Source: Mediannikoviicoccus sp037890055 (GTDB taxonomy: Bacteria; Bacillota; Clostridia; Tissierellales; Peptoniphilaceae). From it: a stretch of 64,000 bases of DNA. The notes beneath the pieces were generated by a model. It had not been told where the DNA came from. It was given only the letters and a program-made list of their open reading frames with translations, and searched no databases. The stretch's first letter is position 1, and each line of letters begins with the position of its first letter. Shown here piece after piece: positions 57,813-64,000 of the stretch. Where the stretch lies: the NCBI GenBank assembly GCA_037890055.1, contig JBBKBD010000004.1, one strand, 5' to 3'. The position numbers were made by a program, and so were the translations under genes.

Positions 57813-59997
57813 TATAGGTAAAGCGTATGTGCAAATTATACCCTCTGCAAAAGGAATAAAAGGTGGAATCGAAAAGAGTATGGGCGGAGAAATGCAATCT
57901 GCTGGATCCTCACTTGGGAAAACTCTAGTCGGCACTTTAAAGAAAGTTATAGTAGCTGCTGGGATTGGAAAGGCAATCATAAGCACTGTAAAAGAAGGCG
58001 CAGCTCTTGAACAATCTTTAGGTGGGGTCGAAACTCTTTTCAAAAATTCCGCAGATAAAGTAAAGAAACATGCTGCAGAAGCTTATAAAACTGTAGGAAT
58101 TGGCGCCAATGATTACATGGAAAATGTAACTTCTTTTAGTGCTAGTCTACTTCAGTCTTTAGGTGGAGATACAGAAAAGGCAGCTAAAGTCTCAAACATG
58201 GCTATGATTGACATGGGGGACAACGCAAACAAAATGGGAACCAATATGCGAGATATACAAAACGCATATCAAGGTTTTGCAAAGCAAAATTACACTATGC
58301 TGGACAACTTGAAACTTGGTTATGGTGGTACAAAAACCGAAATGGAAAGACTTCTTGCTGACGCTGAAAAGCTTACTGGTGTGAAATACGACATCAACAA
58401 TCTTTCAGACGTATACGAAGCAATTCACGCAATCCAAGGAAATTTAGGCATCACAGGGACGACTGCTCTTGAAGCAAGTGAAACGGTTTCAGGTTCTTTT
58501 AACGCAATGCTTGCAGCTGCTAAAAATTTACAGGGCGCGATTGCTGGGCAACTTGACCTCGGACCAAGTTTACAAGCTATGGCTGATACTATAGCGACCT
58601 TTCTTTTTGGGAATTTAATTCCTATGGTTTGGAATATCGTAAAAGCTTTACCTCCTGCACTAATAGGTTTTATTAAAGCTTTTCTTCCGCGCTTGCTTCA
58701 AGCAGGACAAGATTTTATAAACTTCTTAGCCCAAGGTATCACTGTAGGAATACCGAACTTACTGGCAAAAGGTGCTGAAATTGTTCAAAACATAGGACAA
58801 GGTATCGTCCAAGGTTTTCCTGCTTTTCAAGCAAATTTCGTAGCACTCTTTTCTACAATTGGAGAATTTATTTCAAGTCATGCGCCTGCTTTTCTATCAA
58901 AGGGCGCTGAAATCATAGGTAAAATTGCTATGGGTATTTTACAGGCAATACCAACTGCAGTTGGTGGACTGATGGACCTCTTCTCTGCATTATTTAGTTT
59001 CATTGGAGAAAATTTCCCAAAAATTATGGAAAATGGGAAAAATCTAATAGTAAAACTATGTGAAGGTATTAAGGATAAAATTCCAACTGTCTTACAAACT
59101 ATAGGAAAGCTACTTCTTGATGTGCTTACAAAGATAGTAGAGAAGTTACCAGATTTCCTAAAAAACGGAATTGAGATGGTAAAGAGAATTGCAGTAGGTA
59201 TAATTCAAAACTTACCCGAAGTAATAACTGCAATCGGAAGAGTTTTACTAAAAATCATTGCAGAAATAGTAAAGAACTTACCAACAATCCTAGCAAAAGG
59301 TGTCGAACTTATTGGCAAACTTGCTGCAGGGATTTTACAAGCAATACCAACTGCCGTGTCTGCTGCTGCTGGAGTCTTAGGAGCTATAATTTCAAAGATA
59401 GGCTCTTATGTAGGACAAATGCTTTCTAAAGGTGTTGAACTTATCGGAAGTTTAGCAAGAGGAATTGGAAATGGATTAGGTGCTGCTGCAAGTGCTGCAG
59501 GTAGAGTTCTTGGTGGAATTGTAAGAGCTTTCACTGGTGGAGTGGGGCAATTGGTAAGTGCTGGTAGAAACTTAATTCTTGGACTTGCAAGAGGGATTGG
59601 AAATGCAGTTGGTGCTGCAATAGGAGCTGCAAGAAGAGCTGCAAGTAGAGTTGTTGGTGCTGTTAAGGGTGCTTTTAAAATTCACTCACCATCGAAAGTT
59701 TTTGAAGAAATCGGGGAATATCTTAATCTTGGACTTGCCGAAGGTATCACAGGAAGCTTAAGACCAGTATCAAGAGCAATGGACCTTATGGAAGAAGAAA
59801 CTACAAGAGACTTCTCCACAAATTTCTTAGGAACTGCAAAAGGTGCTATAACTGCAGGAGTTGGGGATATAGTTGCAGGACAAAAAGAACAACCTATGTA
59901 CTTGAATTTATCTATGGGTGGTCACGTCTTCAAAACTTTTGCAGAAGATATCACTAGAGTACAAGATAAGCAAACAAACTTAGAACTTGAGTATTAA
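57802..59997 (+). CDS. Tail tape measure protein
   Basis: A 731-residue protein with the N-terminal tape-measure pattern (GKAYVQIIPSAKGIKGGIEKSM; EQSLGGVETLFKNSADKVKKHA; NMRDIQNAYQGFAKQNYTMLDNLKLGYGGTKTEM). Long hydrophobic/amphipathic repeats follow at residues 240-640 (AKGVELIGKLAAGILQAIPTAV and variants), then HSPSKVFEEIGEYLNLGL near residue 630. Its length sets tail length; at this size the tail would be fairly short for a siphovirus. It overlaps the chaperone frame by 11 bases. Confidence 0.94.
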   Translation: MATDIGKAYVQIIPSAKGIKGGIEKSMGGEMQSAGSSLGKTLVGTLKKVIVAAGIGKAIISTVKEGAALEQSLGGVETLFKNSADKVKKHAAEAYKTVGIGANDYMENVTSFSASLLQSLGGDTEKAAKVSNMAMIDMGDNANKMGTNMRDIQNAYQGFAKQNYTMLDNLKLGYGGTKTEMERLLADAEKLTGVKYDINNLSDVYEAIHAIQGNLGITGTTALEASETVSGSFNAMLAAAKNLQGAIAGQLDLGPSLQAMADTIATFLFGNLIPMVWNIVKALPPALIGFIKAFLPRLLQAGQDFINFLAQGITVGIPNLLAKGAEIVQNIGQGIVQGFPAFQANFVALFSTIGEFISSHAPAFLSKGAEIIGKIAMGILQAIPTAVGGLMDLFSALFSFIGENFPKIMENGKNLIVKLCEGIKDKIPTVLQTIGKLLLDVLTKIVEKLPDFLKNGIEMVKRIAVGIIQNLPEVITAIGRVLLKIIAEIVKNLPTILAKGVELIGKLAAGILQAIPTAVSAAAGVLGAIISKIGSYVGQMLSKGVELIGSLARGIGNGLGAAASAAGRVLGGIVRAFTGGVGQLVSAGRNLILGLARGIGNAVGAAIGAARRAASRVVGAVKGAFKIHSPSKVFEEIGEYLNLGLAEGITGSLRPVSRAMDLMEEETTRDFSTNFLGTAKGAITAGVGDIVAGQKEQPMYLNLSMGGHVFKTFAEDITRVQDKQTNLELEY

Positions 59998-60010
59998 GGA
60001 GGTGTTAATA

Positions 60011-60739
60011 TTGATTTATTGTAAACTAAACTTTAATGGAATAAATTTAGATGATGAGTTAGTCGGCTACACTACTGTGAATGTAGAGGGTAGAGGACTA
60101 ATGACAAGAGATATTAACACTTTAAATATTGAGGGACGAGACGGAGATTATATCCTTGGTGGTAAGTATCCACCAAGGAAAATCGTTGTTCACTATGTGA
60201 TTAAAGCTACAAGCAATCGAAATAAACTTTATATCTTAAGACGACTCAATGAATATTTACAAAGCACTGAAGACGTACTTTTTTACTTTGCAGATGAAGA
60301 CGAAGTTTTCAGGTACGGAAGAGTTATAGAAGTAGAAGACCCACCTTATGACCAATGGCAAGGCTTGGGAAAGTTTGTAATTCACTGTCAAGACCCTTAC
60401 CAATATGGACACTCCAGAGAAGCAAAGGGGAAAATTATCACAAGGGGTTTAGAGCCAGTTGATATAGAAAAAATTTGTTTTAAGGTTTCATCAAGTACGA
60501 AGAAATTAATCGTAAGAAATAATAGGACTGTAAGAAAGATTGTTTTAAATGGCAACTTTTCAAGTGGCAATCTTGTAGAAATTACAAAGGATAAAATCTT
60601 CGTAAATGGAGAAAATAAGATGGAATATTTAGATCCAATGGAAAGTGATTTTCACGAATTTAAACTCTATAGAGGAGACGAGGTCACAGTCAACTATGGT
60701 GGAGATATTTTAATTAATTACAGGGAGAGATGGATATGA
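60011..60739 (+). CDS. Distal tail protein (Dit)
   Basis: A 242-residue protein with the Dit N-domain (KLNFNGINLDDELVGYTTVNVEGRG; GRDGDYILGGKYPPRKIVVHY) and a galectin-like C-terminal domain (IVLNGNFSSGNLVEI). A TTG at 60011 follows a perfect AAGGAGGTG at 59997-60005, so it is the start; an upstream start at 59987 would lie in the tape measure gene and before the ribosome site. It links tail tube and baseplate. Confidence 0.88.
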   Translation: MIYCKLNFNGINLDDELVGYTTVNVEGRGLMTRDINTLNIEGRDGDYILGGKYPPRKIVVHYVIKATSNRNKLYILRRLNEYLQSTEDVLFYFADEDEVFRYGRVIEVEDPPYDQWQGLGKFVIHCQDPYQYGHSREAKGKIITRGLEPVDIEKICFKVSSSTKKLIVRNNRTVRKIVLNGNFSSGNLVEITKDKIFVNGENKMEYLDPMESDFHEFKLYRGDEVTVNYGGDILINYRERWI

Positions 60740-62808
60740 CAGGAGTTTTTCTCTTTGATAAAAATCAAAAACTAATAAAGACAATTTCTCCTAAAAATCT
60801 TACTGTAAACAATCAGACCATAGAGATAAACGGCCTTATAACTGCTGATGTAACTACAAAGTATGACATAGCAGAAAAACATATCTTTGAAAATGCTCAA
60901 TATTTAGGACAAAAGGAAGACGATAATTTTTGGTTATATAAAATAAAAACAAAAGAAAAACAAAACAACCTAATCAACTTCACTTGTGTCCACGTCTTCT
61001 TTGATGACCTAAAAGGAAAGATAATCAGAGATATAAGACCAAGAAATGTGACAGCCTCATATGCTATAGGACAGATTTTAACAGGGACAGGTTGGGAAGT
61101 GGTGAGTAATAATGTCACTAGAGTGGGAACAAGTAACTTTTATTTTGTAGATACTCTAACAGCTTTTACAAATGCTTTAAAAACCTGGAACTGCGAATTT
61201 ATCCCAAAAATCACTTTTGCAGATGGGAAGATATCCTCAAAAAAAATATATCTTTATGATGAAATCAAAAATGATTATGGAAAGTGGTTTGAATACGGCG
61301 ACAAACTGGTAGACGTAGTAGCAGAAACTGACTTTGATATCTACACAGCTTTTATAGGACTTGGGAAAGGTGAAGAGAGTGAAACAGGTGGTTTTGGTAG
61401 GAAAATAAGATTTGATAAAGTTGAATGGTCAAAGTCAAAAGGAAATCCAGTAGATAAACCTTTAGGACAAGACTATGTAGAAATCAAAGAGGCTACATCG
61501 CAATTTGGATATCCTGATGGAACTCCAAGAATTGGTATAGTGGAATTTCCTGATACTGAAGACAGAGAAACTTTGATAAAGCAAACTTATGAACACGCAC
61601 TTGAAAACTCTAGACCAAAATTACAATTAAAATCAAAAGCCGTGTCAAAAGAAAAAGTTGAACTTGGAGAAGTGTGTGCAATCATAAGACCTGACCTTGA
61701 TATAAGATACAAAACAAGGATCTTTAAAATCAAGAAAGACTTCCTAAATCCCGAAGTGGTCGAGTTTGAATTTGGAGATAAGGTTGTAGTATCTACAGCT
61801 GATAGAATTAAACAATCAAATTATGAAAATGCTCAAAAAGAAAATGCTGTAAATTCAAAGCTGGAGAGACTTCTTGTAGAGATAGCCGATAGCTACTTGA
61901 ATGAAGATGGGTACAACTATGAGTTAAAAGCAAATAACGAATACAAACTTCCTGCTGGATACTACAGTTTTGACAGACCTATAGACCAAAATCCAATCAA
62001 GGTTGTCTATATGGGAGCTGGAAAGATTTTAATTGCTGACACTAAAAATCCAAAAGGCGACTGGAATTGGAGGACTGCAATAACTGCAAGTGGTATCGCA
62101 GGAGATGAAATTATCACAAACTCCATAAGTGCAAATAAACTGAAATCTGACGTAGGACAAAGTTTAGACCTAAGCTCAAATAAAGCAATCACAACTTTAG
62201 TCTCTGATGTAGAGGGTAACGCCTCTGCAATCAATCAGACAAAAGAATCTTTAGGGCTCTTTGTAAAAAAAGACGGAGTAATCACAGCAATCAACTTAAG
62301 TCAAGAAAGTGCAAGAATAAAAGGAAAAAACATAATCCTTGACGGACAAACTCAAGTCAATGGCGACTTTTCAGTCTCAGGCTCTGCTCTCTTTGGAACG
62401 ATAAACGCAAGTAATATCAACGTAACGAACCTTAACGCTGACAATCTAAGCAGGGGTACTGTAGAAAGACCATATGATTATGGCAAAATGAGTAATGGGT
62501 CTTACGACTATGACTTAAAAGGAAATTCTGTATCTTTCAGTGGAAATTCAAGCTATATCACAATAACGGATAGAGGCAATAGAGGTCAAGTCGATATAAA
62601 CGGCACTGTAGCAGCAAGAGGTTCAGGATATGTATACGAACTCAATCGTGGTGGACTTACAGGACCCGCAGGAAATATGATTGGGCAATCTTGGGAGGGT
62701 ACTTCCCTAAAAGGACCAGGTATGGGGTCGCCGTCTATTACAATAGACTCTTCAGGAGTAGTAAGGATAGGTAGGCTTTTTGTAAATGGAAAGGAGATTA
62801 CAGGCTAA
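60736..62808 (+). CDS. Tail endopeptidase / baseplate hub protein (Tal-like)
   Basis: A 690-residue protein. Residues 1-370 match the prophage tail endopeptidase type (FDKNQKLIKTISPKNL; FTCVHVFFDDLKGKIIRDIRP; HALENSRPKLQLKSKAV). A linker and helix follow, then a C-terminal part from about 560 that looks like a fibre or receptor-binding tip (INASNINVTNLNADNLSRGT; GTVAARGSGYVYEL). The start at 60736 overlaps the Dit stop (ATGA) and has GGGAG 8 bases upstream. Confidence 0.88.
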   Translation: MTGVFLFDKNQKLIKTISPKNLTVNNQTIEINGLITADVTTKYDIAEKHIFENAQYLGQKEDDNFWLYKIKTKEKQNNLINFTCVHVFFDDLKGKIIRDIRPRNVTASYAIGQILTGTGWEVVSNNVTRVGTSNFYFVDTLTAFTNALKTWNCEFIPKITFADGKISSKKIYLYDEIKNDYGKWFEYGDKLVDVVAETDFDIYTAFIGLGKGEESETGGFGRKIRFDKVEWSKSKGNPVDKPLGQDYVEIKEATSQFGYPDGTPRIGIVEFPDTEDRETLIKQTYEHALENSRPKLQLKSKAVSKEKVELGEVCAIIRPDLDIRYKTRIFKIKKDFLNPEVVEFEFGDKVVVSTADRIKQSNYENAQKENAVNSKLERLLVEIADSYLNEDGYNYELKANNEYKLPAGYYSFDRPIDQNPIKVVYMGAGKILIADTKNPKGDWNWRTAITASGIAGDEIITNSISANKLKSDVGQSLDLSSNKAITTLVSDVEGNASAINQTKESLGLFVKKDGVITAINLSQESARIKGKNIILDGQTQVNGDFSVSGSALFGTINASNINVTNLNADNLSRGTVERPYDYGKMSNGSYDYDLKGNSVSFSGNSSYITITDRGNRGQVDINGTVAARGSGYVYELNRGGLTGPAGNMIGQSWEGTSLKGPGMGSPSITIDSSGVVRIGRLFVNGKEITG

Positions 62809-63210
62809 ATGCAAGTAAATTTACTAGGGAATGTCGTAGATGACAGAACTGGCACGATAAATGTCGGTTTTGAAATCAACGATATTTTAAACAATATAAG
62901 ATACAGAGGAGACTTAAACGTGTCCCAAGAAGAATATAATAAGGCTTTTTTACAAGGTGGCATAGCTCCACTTGTGCTGGAAAAGCTTTCAAAGTCAGTA
63001 GTAGGTGAGGACTCTGTAAGCAAAGGTGTAATTTTAGTTAGAGAAGAAATCGAAAAACAAATGCAGAAGCTTACACTTGAACTTACCATGATGATTTCAC
63101 AAGCTTTGGCACCACAAGTACAAATGCCACCTATGCCACCAACAGAGGATAAAAAAGATGACAATAATACTGATATTGGTACTGATAATACAGATATCAA
63201 TGCTGAATAA
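62809..63210 (+). CDS. Baseplate-associated phage protein
   Basis: A 133-residue protein that starts at the base after the Tal-like stop. The N-terminal half (NVVDDRTGTINVGFEINDILNNIRY) is beta-like and the C-terminal half is an amphipathic helix with a Pro/Asp-rich tail. It resembles the small genes found between tail tip and baseplate genes. No named family recognised. Confidence 0.75.
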   Translation: MQVNLLGNVVDDRTGTINVGFEINDILNNIRYRGDLNVSQEEYNKAFLQGGIAPLVLEKLSKSVVGEDSVSKGVILVREEIEKQMQKLTLELTMMISQALAPQVQMPPMPPTEDKKDDNNTDIGTDNTDINAE

Positions 63211-63229
63211 ACTTATAGGAGATGATAGT

Positions 63230-63373
63230 ATGTATAAATTAAGTAAAGATAGTTATGTAGTTTTAGCATGGGTTACAGCAGTTAAAGTCCAAGGATATCC
63301 ACTTGAAAAGGTACCAGAAATCTGTGGACTTAAAGAGATTGTAACTGAAATTGTAAAAGAAGATGAGGCTTAA
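63230..63373 (+). CDS. XkdX-like small phage protein (47 residues)
   Basis: ATG at 63230 follows AGGAGATGAT. The 47-residue product (KLSKDSYVVLAWVTAVKVQGYPLEKVPEICGL) has the size, place and feel of XkdX-type proteins near the phage baseplate. A longer frame from 63158 would overlap the previous gene and lacks a ribosome site. A terminator overlaps its end. Confidence 0.72.
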   Translation: MYKLSKDSYVVLAWVTAVKVQGYPLEKVPEICGLKEIVTEIVKEDEA

Positions 63374-63389
63374 AGCCTCTCTTTTTTTT
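63365..63389 (+). terminator. Terminator overlapping the XkdX-like stop
   Basis: GAGGCTT (63365-63371) and AAGCCTC (63373-63379) form a stem followed by eight T after TCTC. Confidence 0.8.
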
Positions 63390-63409
63390 CATAAAAAGGA
63401 GAATTTTAT

Positions 63410-64000
63410 ATGAATTTAGGTATAAAGTCAATAACTTTAAGGTTTGATGACAATCAACTGGGATACCTTCAACCAGTACAAGGAGATACAAAATCAAGAG
63501 GCTTTCTTGTAGAGATGGTGTCCACTGATGGAGAAGTCCTTGACGCAAGTACGACTTATGAGTGTAGGCTTTATGGTGTAAACTCAAATTATCCTGATAA
63601 AACTTTCTACACAGTAGCAACTGTGGAAGAAGGTAGATACAAGCTATATTTATCAACTGATATGGTATCCAAGGCTGGAACTTTAAAGCTACAAGTAGCA
63701 CTGTATAAAGGTGCTGAAGAGCTTATACAGTCAGAAGTCAAAGAGATAGAAGTATCAGAGTCAATGGCAAATGGCGGAAACATAGGCAAAGACTTAGTAG
63801 TCGATTTTACCAAACTTGAAAAGGCACTTGAACGTGTAGACATACAAGAAAAAGCCTACAAAGACAGCCTACAAAAGCAAGAAGTTATAAAGGCTGATAT
63901 AGACAGTAAACAAAGGCAAGTATCGACTGACACTACAGCAGTCAAGAAAATCAGGACTGATATGGAAGGCGTAATGGCTGCAGAAGCTAGTAGGGTAAGT
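63410..64000 (+). CDS. BppU-like baseplate upper protein, N-terminal part (cut by window end)
   Basis: An open frame of 197 codons running off the right edge. Residues 1-115 match the BppU N-terminal domain (LGIKSITLRFDDNQLGYLQPVQGD; GRYKLYLSTDMVSKAGTLKLQVALYKG), and the following region is a coiled coil (LEKALERVDIQEKAYKDSLQKQ). It would form part of the host-binding baseplate. AAAAGGAG precedes the ATG. Confidence 0.88.
   Translation, partial: MNLGIKSITLRFDDNQLGYLQPVQGDTKSRGFLVEMVSTDGEVLDASTTYECRLYGVNSNYPDKTFYTVATVEEGRYKLYLSTDMVSKAGTLKLQVALYKGAEELIQSEVKEIEVSESMANGGNIGKDLVVDFTKLEKALERVDIQEKAYKDSLQKQEVIKADIDSKQRQVSTDTTAVKKIRTDMEGVMAAEASRVS

Noticed and set aside
1..64000. tRNA or rRNA genes
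   Set aside because: I saw no cloverleaf with TTCGA-type T-loop or rRNA landmarks on either strand; a tRNAscan run would settle it.

Overview
The window looks like a chromosomal segment of a low-GC, Gram-positive, anaerobic member of the Clostridia/Tissierellia, probably Peptoniphilaceae-like. The reasons are strong A/T bias at third codon positions, T-box leaders on tRNA synthetase genes, Firmicute-style GGAGG ribosome binding sites, two surface proteins with CWB2 cell-wall-binding repeats, rubredoxin and ferritin genes, and a PRPP-type riboswitch on purine genes. The genus is an inference.

Host part (1-35134). 1-4995 is a phosphate operon: end of pstS, then pstC, pstA, pstB, phoU and a PhoP/PhoR-type two-component pair. 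A zinc-ribbon membrane protein follows, then a proline T-box and proS. 8100-12780 holds an HTH regulator coupled to a C39-like cysteine peptidase, a CWB2-CAP surface protein, an L-cysteine desulfidase family enzyme and a GntR regulator. 12855-20352 is purine synthesis: guaB, then purC-purE-purF-purM-purN-purH, with one ykkC-type (PRPP) riboswitch and terminator before purC and a second before purE. PurF has a degenerate glutaminase half with no catalytic cysteine. 20543-23858 is a block with a triple-rhodanese lipoprotein, a small membrane-anchored protein and an MFS transporter. A large CWB2 protein and a 46-residue small protein lie on the minus strand. 26310-32800 runs gltX, an anchored protein, a cysteine T-box with cysS, then thyA, folA, a PspC protein, ferritin and ysxC. 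32800-34416 has no convincing gene: it holds a candidate structured RNA and a cluster of REP-like palindromes, including a duplicated unit of about 290 bp. Rubredoxin and an RsbW-like ATPase gene follow.

Prophage part (about 35150 to the right edge). A siphovirus-type prophage starts with a minus-strand tyrosine integrase, a lipoprotein and a CI-like repressor. A divergent Cro-like gene with GTTCC-N6-GGAAC operators follows. The early module has Gp157, a Sak4-like ATPase, a DEAD-type helicase, a DUF669 protein, a P4-type primase-helicase, an iteron/inverted-repeat region that may be the replication origin, and a VRR-NUC nuclease. A run of very small genes, a MazG-like protein and a sigma-like late regulator come next. 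The late operon runs HNH, portal, P-loop kinase, minor head protein fused to a C-terminal toxin-like domain, a candidate immunity gene, an HEXXH protein, terminase large subunit, scaffold, capsid, connectors, tail tube, two tail-assembly chaperones joined by a canonical -1 frameshift site, tape measure, distal tail, tail endopeptidase and a BppU-like baseplate protein cut by the window edge. Lysis genes and attR must lie to the right.

The points most worth following are the cysteine-less PurF, the toxin-like tail on the minor head protein with its small neighbour, the displaced terminase, the candidate phage origin, the REP-like cluster and the rhodanese-transporter block.
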